A DNA stretch of 43,759 nucleotides from Ideonella sp. B508-1 (GCF_000333615.1 NZ_BADL01000288.1:7934-51692), one strand, 5' to 3'; shown: positions 1-9,927, counted from the stretch's first letter. Notes: generated by a model from the letters alone, not told the origin. Translations and numbers: made by a program.

Positions 1-636
1 CGCGGCATCAAGGGCCATCTGCGGGTGGCGGCCAATGCGGCGGCCATCGCCGAGTCCCTGCCCGTGACCCTGGCGGCCTTCTCGCGCGAGCATCCGCAGA
101 TCCGCATCAGCCTGGAAGACCTGACCAGCGCCGAAGTGCAGGCGGCCGTGGCAGATGGCCGTGCCGACGTGGGCATCTTCGTCGGCCCCGCCACCGATGG
201 CCGCCTGAGCACCTGGCCCTACCGCGCCGGTGACCTGGCCGTGGCCCTGCCGCGCGGCCATGTGCTGGCCGCTTCGGGCCAGGCGCTCAACTTCGACCAA
301 CTGCTCGATTTCGACATCGTCGGCCTGCCCAGCGGCGCCTCGGTGCACCAGCGCATGCTGCAGCGCGCCCTGGAGGCCGGCCGCACCCTGAATGCGCGCC
401 TGCAGGTGCGGGGCTTCGACGCCATTGCCCAGCTGGTGGATGCCGGCCTGGGGGTGGCGGTGCTGCCCGCGGCCGTGGCCAGACGCTTTGAGCGCCTGTT
501 CGCCATCGAGGTGCGTCCGCTGGACGAGCCCTGGGCGCACCGGCGCTACCTGCTGGCCGCACGCAGCCAGCCCGTGCTGCCCACCGTGGTGCAGCGTTTC
601 ATCGACGCCCTGGTGGCCCGTGCCTCCGAGGCCTGA
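1..636 (+). CDS. LysR-family transcriptional regulator, C-terminal part (5' end outside window)
   Basis: The reading frame is open from the first base and ends at TGA 634-636, giving 211 residues of the effector-binding (periplasmic-binding-protein-like) domain. The first residues, RGIKGHLRV, match the linker and first strand that follow the LysR helix-turn-helix. Further on, 'LVDAGLGVAVLPAAVA' is the usual late-domain motif of this family. The N-terminal DNA-binding domain lies upstream of the window. The gene points toward leuC with a 60-base gap and no clear terminator. Regulation of leuCDB is possible from the position alone, but the effector and targets cannot be read from the sequence. 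Confidence 0.9.
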   Translation, partial: RGIKGHLRVAANAAAIAESLPVTLAAFSREHPQIRISLEDLTSAEVQAAVADGRADVGIFVGPATDGRLSTWPYRAGDLAVALPRGHVLAASGQALNFDQLLDFDIVGLPSGASVHQRMLQRALEAGRTLNARLQVRGFDAIAQLVDAGLGVAVLPAAVARRFERLFAIEVRPLDEPWAHRRYLLAARSQPVLPTVVQRFIDALVARASEA

Positions 637-696
637 ATCCCCGACAATCCCGTCTCTGGCTTTTTCGCCATTTCTCCCGCCACAGAAGCCCTTGCC

Positions 697-2109
697 ATGA
701 CCGCTCGCACCCTCTACGACAAGCTGTGGGACGACCACGTCGTCCACACCGAGGAAGACGGCACTGCCGTGCTCTACATCGACCGCCAGCTGCTGCACGA
801 AGTGACCAGCCCGCAGGCCTTCGAGGGCCTGGATCTGGCCGGTCGCAAGGTCTGGCGCCTGTCGGCCAACCTGGCGGTGAGCGACCACAACGTGCCCACC
901 ACCGACCGCAGCCACGGCATCGCCGACCCGGTGTCCAAGCTGCAGGTGGACACGTTGGACGCCAACTGCGACCGCAGTGGCATCACCCAGTTCAAGATGG
1001 GCGATGTGCGCCAGGGCATCGTGCACGTGATCGGCCCGGAGCAGGGCGCCACGCTGCCCGGCATGACCGTGGTCTGCGGTGACAGCCACACCTCCACCCA
1101 CGGCGCCTTCGGCGCGCTGGCCCATGGCATCGGCACCTCCGAGGTGGAGCATGTGCTGGCCACCCAGACCCTGCTGGCCAAGAAGGCCAAGAACATGCTG
1201 GTCAAGGTGGAAGGTCAGGTGGCCAAGGGCGTTGGCGCCAAGGACATCGTGCTGGCCATCATCGGCAAGATCGGCACGGCCGGCGGTACCGGCTACACCA
1301 TCGAGTTCGCCGGCTCGGCCATCCGCGCCCTGAGCATGGAAGGCCGCATGACGGTGTGCAACATGGCCATCGAGGCGGGCGCCCGTGCCGGCCTGGTGGC
1401 GGTGGACGACACCACCATCCGCTACGTCCAGGGGCGCCCCTTCAGCCCCAGCGGTGTGGAGCTGGAGCAAGCCATCGCCTACTGGCGCACCTTGCACTCC
1501 GACCCCGGCGCCCACTTCGACAAGGTGGTCGAGCTGGACGCTGCGCAGATCCGCCCGCAGGTCACCTGGGGCACCTCGCCCGAGATGGTGCTGTCCATCG
1601 AGGACCGCGTGCCCGATCCCGACAAGGAGAAGGACGCCGTCAAGCGCGACGCGATGGAGCGCGCGCTGACCTACATGGCGCTGGAGCCCAACAAGGCGCT
1701 GGCCGATGTGCGCATCGACAAGGTCTTCATCGGCTCGTGCACCAACAGCCGCATCGAGGACATGCGCGAGGCCGCCGCGGTGGTCAAGCGCGTGGGCGGG
1801 CGCATCGCCGCCAACGTCAAGCTGGCGCTGGTGGTGCCGGGCTCGGGCCTGGTGAAGGCCCAAGCCGAGGCCGAGGGCCTGGACCAGGTCTTCAAGGCCG
1901 CGGGCTTCGAGTGGCGCGAGCCGGGCTGCAGCATGTGCCTGGCCATGAACGCTGATCGGCTGGAGCCGGGCGAGCGCTGCGCCTCCACCTCCAACCGCAA
2001 TTTCGAGGGCCGTCAGGGCGCGGGTGGCCGCACCCACCTGGTCAGCCCGGCCATGGCCGCCGCCGCCGCGATGGCCGGCCACTTCGTCGATGTGCGTCGA
2101 GTCATGTGA
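697..2109 (+). CDS. leuC: 3-isopropylmalate dehydratase large subunit
   Basis: Large subunit of isopropylmalate isomerase, which converts 2-isopropylmalate to 3-isopropylmalate in leucine synthesis as a heterodimer with LeuD. The 470-residue protein has the normal family length. It shows the aconitase-family [4Fe-4S] ligands: the cysteine of '[14 protein letters not shown]' and the pair in '[11 protein letters not shown]'. The N-terminus '[16 protein letters not shown]' is typical of LeuC. The small subunit is at 2355, separated by a repeat-like spacer and a small lipoprotein gene. The ribosome-binding site ahead of the ATG is weak. Identification is secure. Confidence 0.98.
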   Translation: MTARTLYDKLWDDHVVHTEEDGTAVLYIDRQLLHEVTSPQAFEGLDLAGRKVWRLSANLAVSDHNVPTTDRSHGIADPVSKLQVDTLDANCDRSGITQFKMGDVRQGIVHVIGPEQGATLPGMTVVCGDSHTSTHGAFGALAHGIGTSEVEHVLATQTLLAKKAKNMLVKVEGQVAKGVGAKDIVLAIIGKIGTAGGTGYTIEFAGSAIRALSMEGRMTVCNMAIEAGARAGLVAVDDTTIRYVQGRPFSPSGVELEQAIAYWRTLHSDPGAHFDKVVELDAAQIRPQVTWGTSPEMVLSIEDRVPDPDKEKDAVKRDAMERALTYMALEPNKALADVRIDKVFIGSCTNSRIEDMREAAAVVKRVGGRIAANVKLALVVPGSGLVKAQAEAEGLDQVFKAAGFEWREPGCSMCLAMNADRLEPGERCASTSNRNFEGRQGAGGRTHLVSPAMAAAAAMAGHFVDVRRVM

Positions 2110-2133
2110 CCACCCCCTACGGCCTGACGGCCA

Positions 2134-2184
2134 CCCCCTTTAAGGGGGCGCCACCACCGGACCGGCCAAGCCGGACCGCGGTGG
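2134..2184. repeat. Double inverted repeat in leuC-leuD spacer (REP-like)
   Basis: Two dyads stand side by side. The first (2134-2148) has arms CCCCCTT and AAGGGGG around one base. The second (2151-2184) has outer arms CCACC/GGTGG and inner arms CCGGC/GCCGG. Neither is followed by a T-run, so an intrinsic terminator is unlikely. The layout resembles dispersed intergenic palindromes common in high-GC Burkholderiales. Whether this element recurs in the genome cannot be judged from one copy. It may also act as an mRNA-stabilising stem between leuC and the lipoprotein gene. Confidence 0.5.
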
Positions 2185-2219
2185 CCGCCGGAGGGGCTGA
2201 GCAGAGTTAGGAACATCCC

Positions 2220-2345
2220 ATGAGAGTCGTTTTATCCCTGATCGCAGCTCTGTTCTTGCTGACCGCCTGCAACACCATCGAAGGCATGGGCAAGGACATC
2301 CAGAAGGCCGGCGAGAGCATCGAAGGCGCAGCCAAGAAGAAATGA
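2220..2345 (+). CDS. Entericidin A/B-family small lipoprotein
   Basis: A 41-residue protein with a short hydrophobic signal and the lipobox LTAC (Cys17 would be lipidated). It is followed by a charged, Gly/Lys-rich mature part with 'GMGKDIQKAGESIEGAAKKK', the hallmark of the entericidin (EcnA/EcnB) family. Entericidins are membrane-anchored peptides described as a toxin/antidote pair in enterobacteria; here only one copy is present. It lies between leuC and leuD and ends ten bases before leuD, so it is almost certainly cotranscribed with them. The start ATG follows a weak purine stretch (gttagga). The family is clear from sequence; any link to leucine synthesis is unknown. Confidence 0.88.
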   Translation: MRVVLSLIAALFLLTACNTIEGMGKDIQKAGESIEGAAKKK

Positions 2346-2354
2346 GGCACTGAC

Positions 2355-3005
2355 ATGGACCAATTCACCGTGCACAAGGGCCTGGTGGCCCCGATGGACC
2401 GCGAGAACGTCGACACCGACGCGATCATCCCCAAGCAATTCCTGAAGTCGATCAAGCGGACCGGCTTCGGCCCGAACCTGTTCGACGAGTGGCGCTACCT
2501 GGACCACGGCGAGCCCGGCCAGGACCCGGCCAGCCGCAAGCCCAACCCGGACTTCGTGCTGAACCAGCCGCGCTACCAGGGCGCCTCGGTGCTGCTGGCG
2601 CGTGCCAATTTCGGCTGCGGCTCCAGCCGCGAGCACGCGCCCTGGGCGCTGCAGCAGTACGGCTTCCGCGCCATCCTGGCGCCCAGCTTTGCCGACATCT
2701 TCTTCAACAACTGCTTCAAGAACGGTGTGCTGCCCATCGTGCTGCCGGCCTCGCAGATCGCCCGCCTGTTCGACGAGGTGGCGGCCTTCCCGGGCTACCA
2801 GCTGACCATCGACCTGCCGCGCCAGGTGGTGGTGAAAGCCGACGGCAGCGAACTGCCCTTCGACGTCCAGCCCTTCCGCAAGTACTGCCTGGTCAATGGC
2901 TTTGACGACATCGGCCTGACCCTGCGCCACGCCGACAAGATCAAGACCTACGAGGCCGAGCGTCTGGCCAAGATGCCCTGGCTGAACCACCGCCTGCCGG
3001 GCTGA
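2355..3005 (+). CDS. leuD: 3-isopropylmalate dehydratase small subunit
   Basis: Small (swivel-domain) subunit of isopropylmalate isomerase, partner of LeuC. The 216-residue length is normal. The motif '[14 protein letters not shown]' and the following '[16 protein letters not shown]' are diagnostic of LeuD. The N-terminus '[20 protein letters not shown]' is also typical. It starts nine bases after the entericidin stop and is followed by leuB after 41 bases, consistent with one leuC-ecn-leuD-leuB operon. Confidence 0.98.
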   Translation: MDQFTVHKGLVAPMDRENVDTDAIIPKQFLKSIKRTGFGPNLFDEWRYLDHGEPGQDPASRKPNPDFVLNQPRYQGASVLLARANFGCGSSREHAPWALQQYGFRAILAPSFADIFFNNCFKNGVLPIVLPASQIARLFDEVAAFPGYQLTIDLPRQVVVKADGSELPFDVQPFRKYCLVNGFDDIGLTLRHADKIKTYEAERLAKMPWLNHRLPG

Positions 3006-3046
3006 GCGCCTTCGCTTCGCCGCGAACCAAGAACCAAGGAATCCCC

Positions 3047-4153
3047 ATGAGCATGAAGATCGCCGTGTTGCCGGGTGACGGCATTGGCACCGAAATCGTC
3101 GCCGAGGCCGTCAAGGTCCTGAAGGTGCTGGACCTGCCCTTCGAGATGGAAGAGGCCAAGGTGGGCGGTGCCGCCTACGAGGCCCACGGCCATCCGCTGC
3201 CCGAGAGCACGCTGGCCCTGGCCAAGTCGGCCGATGCCATCCTGTTTGGCGCCGTGGGCGACTGGAAGTACGACACCCTGGACCGCCCGCTGCGTCCCGA
3301 GCAGGCCATCCTGGGTCTGCGCAAGCACCTGGGCCTGTTCGCCAACTTCCGCCCGGCCCTGTGCTACGAGCAGCTGACCCACGCCTCCAGCCTCAAGCCC
3401 GAGCTGGTGGCCGGTCTGGACATCCTGATCATCCGCGAGCTGACCGGCGATATCTACTTCGGCCAGCCGCGCGGCCGCCGCACCGCGGTGGACGGGCACT
3501 TCCCCGGCGCCGAAGAGGCCTTCGACACCATGCGCTACTCGCGCCCGGAGATCGAGCGCATCGCCCATGTCGCCTTCCAGGCCGCCCGCAAGCGCAACAA
3601 GAAGGTCACCAGCGTCGACAAGGCCAATGTGCTGGAAACCTTCCAGTTCTGGAAGGACGTGGTCACCGAGGTCCACAAGGACTACCCGGACGTTGAGCTC
3701 GAGCACATGTACGTGGACAACGCGGCCATGCAACTGGTGCGCGCGCCCAAGAAGTTCGACGTGGTGGTGACGGGCAACATGTTCGGCGACATCCTCTCGG
3801 ACGAGGCCGCGATGCTGACCGGCTCCATCGGCATGCTGCCCTCGGCCTCGCTCAATGCCGAGAACCGCGGCCTGTATGAGCCCAGCCACGGCAGTGCGCC
3901 GGACATCGCGGGCAAGGGCATCGCCAACCCTTTGGCTACAATCCTGTCCGCTGCCATGATGCTCCGTTTCTCACTCCAACAGCCTGAAGCCGCCGACCGG
4001 ATCGAGTCGGCCGTGCGCGCTGTGCTGGCCGCGGGCTATCGCACCGTGGACATCTGGAGCGAGGGCACCCAGAAGGTGAGCACCCGCGAGATGGGCGATG
4101 CCGTGGTTGCGGCCGTCGCCGGTAAAACCATTACCACCATTACCAAGAGCTGA
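3047..4153 (+). CDS. leuB: 3-isopropylmalate dehydrogenase
   Basis: NAD-dependent oxidative decarboxylation of 3-isopropylmalate to 2-ketoisocaproate, the next leucine step after LeuCD. The 368-residue protein has '[10 protein letters not shown]' at the N-terminus, '[13 protein letters not shown]' and the nucleotide-site motif '[18 protein letters not shown]'. The ATG at 3047 is preceded by AAGGA with six bases of spacing, which favours it over the in-frame ATG at 3053. leuA is not in the window. Confidence 0.98.
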   Translation: MSMKIAVLPGDGIGTEIVAEAVKVLKVLDLPFEMEEAKVGGAAYEAHGHPLPESTLALAKSADAILFGAVGDWKYDTLDRPLRPEQAILGLRKHLGLFANFRPALCYEQLTHASSLKPELVAGLDILIIRELTGDIYFGQPRGRRTAVDGHFPGAEEAFDTMRYSRPEIERIAHVAFQAARKRNKKVTSVDKANVLETFQFWKDVVTEVHKDYPDVELEHMYVDNAAMQLVRAPKKFDVVVTGNMFGDILSDEAAMLTGSIGMLPSASLNAENRGLYEPSHGSAPDIAGKGIANPLATILSAAMMLRFSLQQPEAADRIESAVRAVLAAGYRTVDIWSEGTQKVSTREMGDAVVAAVAGKTITTITKS

Positions 4154-4179
4154 CAGCTCGGTTCCGTCTCGCCCCCACA

Positions 4180-4222
4180 CCCTGGACCCCGGCGAACGAG
4201 CCGGGGGAGTCAGGGGTCCGGG
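4180..4222 (+). other. Alternative stem-loops in leuB-asd spacer
   Basis: The arm starting at 4180 (CCCTGGACCCCGGC) can pair in two exclusive ways. One is with 4200-4215, through CCCCGGC/GCCGGGG plus CCCTG/CAGGG. The other is with 4213-4222 (GGGGTCCGGG), giving ten pairs with one wobble. No T-run follows. It may be a weak terminator or an mRNA-processing stem ahead of asd; an attenuator is only a possibility. Confidence 0.35.
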
Positions 4223-4249
4223 ACAACACGCTTCACAAGGAAACTGGAA

Positions 4250-5377
4250 ATGGCACTCGTAGGTTTGGTCGGCTGGCGCGGCATGGTCGGCTCGGTCCTG
4301 ATGGACCGCATGGCGGCGGAGAACGACTTCGCCCACTTCGAACCCCTGTTCTTCTCGACCTCCAATGCCGGCGGTCAGGCCCCGGCCCAGGCCAAGAACG
4401 AAACCCAGCTGCAGGACGCCTTCGACATCGACGCGCTCAAGCGCTGCGACATCATCGTCACCTGCCAGGGCGGCGACTACACCTCCGAGGTCTTCCCCAA
4501 GCTGCGCGCCGCCGGCTGGAACGGTCACTGGATCGACGCCGCCTCGACCCTGCGCATGAAGGATGACGCGGTCATCGTGCTGGACCCGGTCAATCTGCCG
4601 GTGATCAAGGACTCGCTGGCCAAGGGCGGCCGCAACTGGATCGGCGGCAACTGCACCGTGTCCTGCATGCTGATGGGCGTGGGCGCGCTGTACAAGGCGG
4701 GTCTGGTCGAGTGGATGTCCACCCAGACCTACCAGGCCGCTTCGGCCGGCGGCGCCCAGCACATGCGCGAGCTGCTGACCCAGTTCGGCACCCTCAATGC
4801 CGAGGTCAAGGCCCTGCTGGACGACCCCAAGAGCGCCATCCTGGAGATCGATCGCAAGATCATCGCCAAGCAGCGCAGCCTGTCGGCCGCTGAAACCGCC
4901 AATTTCGGTGTGCCGCTGGGTGGCTCGCTGATCCCCTGGATCGACAAGGATCTGGGCAACGGCATGAGCCGCGAAGAGTGGAAGGGCATGGCCGAGACCA
5001 ACAAGATCCTCGGCCAGGGCGAGGGCTTCGGCACCGCCGCGGTGCCGGTGGATGGCTTCTGTGTGCGCATCGGCGCCATGCGCTGCCACAGCCAGGCCCT
5101 GACCTTCAAGCTCAAGAAGGACGTGCCGGTGGCCGACCTGGAGGCCATGATCGCGGCCGACAACGAATGGGTGAAGGTGGTGCCCAACACTCGCGAGGCC
5201 ACGATGCAGGACCTGACCCCGGTGGCCACCACCGGCACGCTGACGATCCCCGTGGGGCGCATTCGCAAGATGGCGATGGGGCCGGAGTATGTGGGCGCCT
5301 TCACCATCGGTGACCAGTTGCTGTGGGGCGCGGCGGAGCCGCTGCGCCGCATGCTGCGCATCCTGCTGGAAGCTTGA
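4250..5377 (+). CDS. asd: Aspartate-semialdehyde dehydrogenase
   Basis: NADPH-dependent reduction of aspartyl phosphate to aspartate semialdehyde, the branch point to lysine/diaminopimelate, threonine and methionine. The 375-residue length fits the proteobacterial class. The N-terminus '[18 protein letters not shown]' is typical, and the catalytic cysteine is Cys135 in '[10 protein letters not shown]'. An AAGGAAA ribosome-binding site precedes the ATG. The gene sits between leuB and fimV, as is common in Burkholderiales, and is followed by a strong intrinsic terminator. Confidence 0.98.
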   Translation: MALVGLVGWRGMVGSVLMDRMAAENDFAHFEPLFFSTSNAGGQAPAQAKNETQLQDAFDIDALKRCDIIVTCQGGDYTSEVFPKLRAAGWNGHWIDAASTLRMKDDAVIVLDPVNLPVIKDSLAKGGRNWIGGNCTVSCMLMGVGALYKAGLVEWMSTQTYQAASAGGAQHMRELLTQFGTLNAEVKALLDDPKSAILEIDRKIIAKQRSLSAAETANFGVPLGGSLIPWIDKDLGNGMSREEWKGMAETNKILGQGEGFGTAAVPVDGFCVRIGAMRCHSQALTFKLKKDVPVADLEAMIAADNEWVKVVPNTREATMQDLTPVATTGTLTIPVGRIRKMAMGPEYVGAFTIGDQLLWGAAEPLRRMLRILLEA

Positions 5378-5444
5378 TATCGATCGGGTTCACCGGTTCG
5401 GCCTGTGCGTAAGCTGGGTGACCGGTTCCCGCCTGGTTTCATGG

Positions 5445-5480
5445 GAACGGGCGTTGTCGCAAGGCAACGCCCGTTCTTTT
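5445..5480 (+). terminator. Intrinsic terminator after asd
   Basis: A perfect 12-bp stem (GAACGGGCGTTG / CAACGCCCGTTC) with an eight-base loop is directly followed by TTTT. This is a textbook rho-independent terminator. It separates the leu-asd unit from fimV. Confidence 0.9.
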
Positions 5481-5675
5481 GCCTGTTACCAATTGCGTCG
5501 ACAGCAGGGTAACTCCAGCCTAGCTTAGGGATTGGATGAGTTTGGCAAGCTATATGCTTGATACATTTCGCATTTCCAGATGTCCGGCTGCGCCTGCGCG
5601 CCAGGCATGGGGATGCCCAGTCGTTGAGGTCCTGTCTCCTCACAGCTTTTGACGGATCGCGATTTCGGAGACGCT

Positions 5676-8402
5676 TTGAAGAATCCCACCACCCCTGCCC
5701 GTGGCTACCTGCTCAGCGCCGTCGGCGCGGCAGCCCTGCTGCTTTGCCACACCTCGGCGTCGGCCTTCAGCCTGGGCCGCATGACCGTTCAGTCTGCACT
5801 GGGTGAGAACCTGCGTGCCGAGATCGAGGTCACCAACCTGTCTCCGGAAGAAGCGGCCACGCTGCAAAGTGCCATCGCTTCCGGCGAGGCCTTCCGGGCC
5901 GCGGGCGTGGACTTCAACCCCGCGCTGTCCGGGGCCGAGGCCACCTTGCAGCGGCGCGCCGATGGCCGTGCCGTGATCCGGATCGCCGGCACGCGCGCGG
6001 TGTCCGAGCCCTTCGTGGACCTGATCCTGAACTTCACCTGGTCGGGCGGGCGGCTGCAGCGTTCCTACACGCTGCTGATCGATCCACCAACGACCAAGGC
6101 TGCGCCGGCCCCCGCAGCGCCGACCACCTCGCCCGTTCTGTCTTCACCGCCCGCACCCCGGGCTGCCACACCCGCGGCGCCCGTGCGTGCGCCCGCTGCC
6201 GAGCCCGCGCCGCCCAAGCCGGTGGCTGCAGCGCCGCGTCCGGCCAGCAAGCCCGCCGCGCCCGCCTCGGAGTCCAGCGACACCTACTCTGTCCGTGCGG
6301 GCGACACGCTCTCGGGCATTGCGCGTCGTCATGCCCAGTCCGGTGTGTCCCTGGACCAGATGCTGGTGGGCTTGTACCGCAGCAATCCGGACGCCTTCGC
6401 CGGCAACAACATGAATCGCCTGAAGGCCGGGGCCAAGCTGTCGATGCCGGACGCCCAGACCGCGGGGGCGATCTCCTCGGAAGAAGCCCGTCAGGTCATC
6501 CAGGCCCAGAGCTCTGATTTCGCGGCCTTCCGGCAGCGCCTGGCCCAGTCGGCACCCGCTGTGAAGTCGAGCGAGCCGGAGCGCCAGACCTCCGGCAAGG
6601 TGGAGGCCGCCGTGCAGGACCGCAAGGCCCCTGCGGCGGGGCAGGCCGACGAGCTCAAGCTGTCGCGCCCCAGCGTGAAGCCTGGCGCTGAAGCCAAGGT
6701 CTCCAAGGAAACCGAGCGCAAGGCTGCCGAGGCGCGTGTGGCCGAACTCTCGCGCAACGTCCAGGAACTCAAGAAGCTTTCGCAGGGAACCGCTGCGGCG
6801 ATGGGCGGGGCCCCCTCGGCGCCGGCCAAGCCCGGGGTCGCAGTGCCTGCCGCTACCGCTTCGGTGGCCAAGCCCGCGCCCGCTCCGGCATCGGCGCCCG
6901 CAGCCGTGGCCTCTGCGCCCGTGACACCGCCGCTGGCCGCCAGCGCCGCCACGGTGGCGCCTTCGGTGGCGTCGGCCGTGGCCGAGACGGCCTCGCTGCC
7001 CGCCTCCCAGCCCGCCAAGCCCAAGCCGAAGGTCAAGCCGCCGGTGGTGCCGGCGCCGGTCGAGGAGGAGGGCTTTGTCTCCTCGATGATGGGCAATCCC
7101 ATCGTGCCCGTGGCGGGCATCAGCATCGTCGCCCTGTTGGCCGGCCTGGGGGTGACGCGCCTGCTGCGCCGCCGCAAGCAGGGCGGTGGCAGCGAGACCT
7201 CGTTCGTCGAGAGCCGCATGCAGCCGGATTCCTTCTTCGGCGTGAGCGGCGGCCAGCGGGTGGACACCCGCGACGGGGCCAGCAGTTCCTCTTCCCTGAG
7301 CTACTCGCTCAGCCAGCTGGATGCCATCGGTGACGTGGATCCAGTGGCCGAGGCCGATGTGTACCTGGCCTACGGGCGCGATCTGCAGGCCGAGGAGATC
7401 CTCAAGGAGGCCTTGCGGGCCGACGGCGGCCGGGTGGCCATCCGCAGCAAGCTGCTGGAGGTCTACGCCAAGCGGGCCGACGCCCGCAGCTTCGAAACCC
7501 AGGCGCGCCAGGTGCTCGAGATGACCGGCGGCGTCGGTGACGAGTGGGAGCGTGCCAAGGAACTGGGCCGCCAGGTGGATCCGGCCAACGAGCTGTACCA
7601 GCAAGGTGGGCCGATCACCGAGGTGGACATCGACACGTCCTCCGAGCCGCCGCCGGACCTGCGCGGGGATCCGGATGAGGAGCTGTCCCGTCCGATCGCC
7701 CCCGCGGCGTCCATGGCTGCGCCGGAGCCTGAGGAACACAGTCCGGACACCCAGCCGTCCGAACTCCCGCCGCTGGATCTGGACATCGATCTGGCGGCCG
7801 CCTCCAAGCTGACCGGGCTGGAGAGCACCCGTCCGATCTCCACCACCAGCGGTCTGCCGGACCTGCCGGTGACCGAGGAGTCCGGTCTGCACGCTCTGCC
7901 TGAGGTGCCTGCGACCGGCATGGAGCCGCTGCCGGATCTGGCGGAGCTGCCGCCGTTCGAGGTGGCGCCCGAGGCATCGCCCCGGGCTGCTGAAGAGGCG
8001 CTGCCCCAGCCGGAGGTGGAGCAGGTCAGCGAGAGCAAGTCCATGGACTTCGATTTCGGGGATCTGTCCCTCGATCTGGGAACCTCGACAGTCTCGCCCA
8101 GCCACGAGGCGGAGGAGGTCACCACGGCTTCTCCGGAGACGCTGGATCTGCCCGCACTGGAACCCATCCAGTCGGCTGCTGCCGCACCGGCTGCCCCGAC
8201 CGCGGACGATTTCACCGACTCGATCGCCTTCGATCTGGAAGGCGATGCGGCCGATCCGCTGCAGCGCAAGGTGGAACTGGCCGACGAGTTCCGCCGCATC
8301 GGCGACGTGGAAGGTGCGCGTGACCTGCTGGAAGAGGTGGTGAGCAAGGCCACCGAACCGCTGCGCAGCAAGGCGCAGGCCATGCTGGATGAGCTTGGCT
8401 GA
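5676..8402 (+). CDS. fimV: FimV-family pilus/polar assembly protein with LysM domain
   Basis: Inner-membrane protein of the FimV/HubP type, linked to type IV pilus assembly, polar organisation and twitching. From the chosen start (908 aa) there is a signal peptide ending SASA, then the FimV N-terminal domain with 'FSLGRMTVQSALGENLRAEI' (about 30-145). A LysM peptidoglycan-binding domain follows at about 203-262, then a Pro/Ala-rich stretch with a short coiled region and one membrane helix at about 475-497. The cytoplasmic part is acidic, with a TPR-like piece near 553-600 and the conserved FimV C-terminal motif in the last 50 residues. The TTG start is chosen because GGAG lies five bases upstream; the in-frame TTG at 5649 has no such site. 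It overlaps truA by 14 bases. Confidence 0.93.
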   Translation: MKNPTTPARGYLLSAVGAAALLLCHTSASAFSLGRMTVQSALGENLRAEIEVTNLSPEEAATLQSAIASGEAFRAAGVDFNPALSGAEATLQRRADGRAVIRIAGTRAVSEPFVDLILNFTWSGGRLQRSYTLLIDPPTTKAAPAPAAPTTSPVLSSPPAPRAATPAAPVRAPAAEPAPPKPVAAAPRPASKPAAPASESSDTYSVRAGDTLSGIARRHAQSGVSLDQMLVGLYRSNPDAFAGNNMNRLKAGAKLSMPDAQTAGAISSEEARQVIQAQSSDFAAFRQRLAQSAPAVKSSEPERQTSGKVEAAVQDRKAPAAGQADELKLSRPSVKPGAEAKVSKETERKAAEARVAELSRNVQELKKLSQGTAAAMGGAPSAPAKPGVAVPAATASVAKPAPAPASAPAAVASAPVTPPLAASAATVAPSVASAVAETASLPASQPAKPKPKVKPPVVPAPVEEEGFVSSMMGNPIVPVAGISIVALLAGLGVTRLLRRRKQGGGSETSFVESRMQPDSFFGVSGGQRVDTRDGASSSSSLSYSLSQLDAIGDVDPVAEADVYLAYGRDLQAEEILKEALRADGGRVAIRSKLLEVYAKRADARSFETQARQVLEMTGGVGDEWERAKELGRQVDPANELYQQGGPITEVDIDTSSEPPPDLRGDPDEELSRPIAPAASMAAPEPEEHSPDTQPSELPPLDLDIDLAAASKLTGLESTRPISTTSGLPDLPVTEESGLHALPEVPATGMEPLPDLAELPPFEVAPEASPRAAEEALPQPEVEQVSESKSMDFDFGDLSLDLGTSTVSPSHEAEEVTTASPETLDLPALEPIQSAAAAPAAPTADDFTDSIAFDLEGDAADPLQRKVELADEFRRIGDVEGARDLLEEVVSKATEPLRSKAQAMLDELG

Positions 8403-9228
8403 CACCGCAGTGGCTGGCGTGCCACCGCACGCCGGCCCGGCGGTGCGGCGCATCGCCCTGGGCGTGGCCTACCGGGGCGACGCCTACCACGGCTGGCAGA
8501 GCCAGCCCAGCGGGCGGACCGTCCAGGATCATCTGGAGTCCGCCCTGTCCCAGTTCGCTGCCATGCCCGTGCAGACCGTCTGCGCTGGCCGCACCGACAC
8601 CGGCGTGCACGGGCTCAACCAGGTGGTCCACCTGGACACGCCCCTGCACCGCGAGCCCTTTTCCTGGGTGCGTGGCACCAACCGCTACCTGCCGCCGGAC
8701 ATCGCCGTCCAATGGTCGCGCGAGGTGCCTGCCAGCTTCCATGCCCGCAACAGCGCCCGCGGGCGCCGCTACTGCTACATGCTGCTGGAATCGCCCGTGC
8801 GGCCGGCCATCGAGCGGGGAGGGGTGGGCTGGGTCTTCCGGCCGCTCGATGGCGAGGCCATGCGCCGTGCGGCGGCCTGCCTGATCGGCGAGCACGATTT
8901 CAGCTCCTTCCGTTCGGCCGAATGCCAGGCGCTGTCGCCCATCAAACGCATGGACCGCATCGCCATCGAGCGGCGCGGCGCCTACTGGCGCTTCGAGTTC
9001 GAGGCGGTGGCCTTTCTGCACCACATGGTGCGCAACCTGATGGGCTGCCTGGTGGCGGTGGGCACCGGCACGCGGCCCGCCGGCTGGATGGCCGAGGTGC
9101 TGGCGGCTCGCTCGCGCGACGCGGCGGCACCGACCTTTGCGCCAGACGGGCTTTACTTTCTCGGGCCGAATTACGATGCGGAACTGGATCTGCCGCGGCA
9201 TACGCCCGCGATGGACTGGCTTCCCTGA
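8389..9228 (+). CDS. truA: tRNA pseudouridine(38-40) synthase TruA
   Basis: Converts uridines 38-40 in the anticodon arm of many tRNAs to pseudouridine. The 279-residue protein carries the catalytic aspartate at Asp70 in 'CAGRTDTGVHG', 'GVAYRGDAYHGWQSQ' near the start, and 'FEFEAVAFLHHMVRNLMG' late. The ATG lies inside the end of fimV (14-base overlap), suggesting translational coupling. fimV-truA-trpF is a familiar betaproteobacterial arrangement. Confidence 0.96.
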   Translation: MSLADTAVAGVPPHAGPAVRRIALGVAYRGDAYHGWQSQPSGRTVQDHLESALSQFAAMPVQTVCAGRTDTGVHGLNQVVHLDTPLHREPFSWVRGTNRYLPPDIAVQWSREVPASFHARNSARGRRYCYMLLESPVRPAIERGGVGWVFRPLDGEAMRRAAACLIGEHDFSSFRSAECQALSPIKRMDRIAIERRGAYWRFEFEAVAFLHHMVRNLMGCLVAVGTGTRPAGWMAEVLAARSRDAAAPTFAPDGLYFLGPNYDAELDLPRHTPAMDWLP

Positions 9229-9247
9229 CCTTGCACCCGCTTCGCCC

Positions 9248-9907
9248 ATGCGCCCCATCCCTGGCACCCCCACCCGCATCAAGATCTGTGGCCTCACCCG
9301 TGAGGCCGATGTCGATGCCGCCGTGACTGCGGGTGCCGATGCGCTGGGTTTCGTGCTCTACCCGCGCAGCGCGCGGGCCGTGACCGCCGAGCGGGCAGGG
9401 GAACTGGCCCGGCGCCTGCCGCCCTTCGTCACGCCGGTGCTGCTGTTCGTGAACGCCACGGACGAGGAGATCGCCCGCGGCCTGGCCGCGGTGCCGCAGG
9501 CCCTGCTGCAGTTCCATGGCGACGAGACACCCGCCGACTGCGACCGCGCGGGGCGGCCCTATCTGCGGGCGGCGCGGATGGCACCTGGATTCGATTTGTT
9601 AAACTTCGGCTCTCTCTACCCCCGAGCCAGCGGCCTGCTGCTGGATGCCCATGTGGACGGCTACGGGGGTGGTGGAAAGGCATTCGATTGGTCACTCATT
9701 CCCGCCAGCGTTCCCTCTCCGGTCGTTTTGTCTGGTGGGTTGAATCCTGCAAACGTGATCGATGGGGTGATGCACGTCCGGCCCTGGGCCGTTGACGTCA
9801 GCACCGGCGTGGAAGAGGCCAAGGGCATCAAGGATGCCGGCCTGATGCGCCGGTTCTGCGAGGCGGTGCGCGAGGCCGATGCCCGCATCGCCGATGCACT
9901 CACCTGA
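9248..9907 (+). CDS. trpF: Phosphoribosylanthranilate isomerase
   Basis: Amadori rearrangement step of tryptophan synthesis, a TIM-barrel enzyme. From ATG 9248 the protein is 219 residues and begins just before the diagnostic '[17 protein letters not shown]'. The phosphate-binding '[10 protein letters not shown]' and '[16 protein letters not shown]' are also visible. Earlier in-frame starts would only add a tail overlapping truA. The stretch 9588-9770 is visibly less GC-rich than its surroundings and contains a TTA leucine codon at 9599-9601, unusual for this genome segment. trpB follows after 20 bases. Confidence 0.95.
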   Translation: MRPIPGTPTRIKICGLTREADVDAAVTAGADALGFVLYPRSARAVTAERAGELARRLPPFVTPVLLFVNATDEEIARGLAAVPQALLQFHGDETPADCDRAGRPYLRAARMAPGFDLLNFGSLYPRASGLLLDAHVDGYGGGGKAFDWSLIPASVPSPVVLSGGLNPANVIDGVMHVRPWAVDVSTGVEEAKGIKDAGLMRRFCEAVREADARIADALT

Positions 9908-9927
9908 ATGCCAAGGATTCTTTGATC

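Noticed and set aside
3937-3942. TACAAT inside leuB as a promoter for asd
   Set aside because: No matching -35 box, and it is 300 bases from the asd start. It is likely just coding sequence.
6144-8453. Long - strand open frame (769 codons) opposite fimV
   Set aside because: High GC with strong third-position bias keeps antisense frames open. The predicted protein is Arg/Gly/His-rich, with no domain, and fimV is well supported on the other strand.
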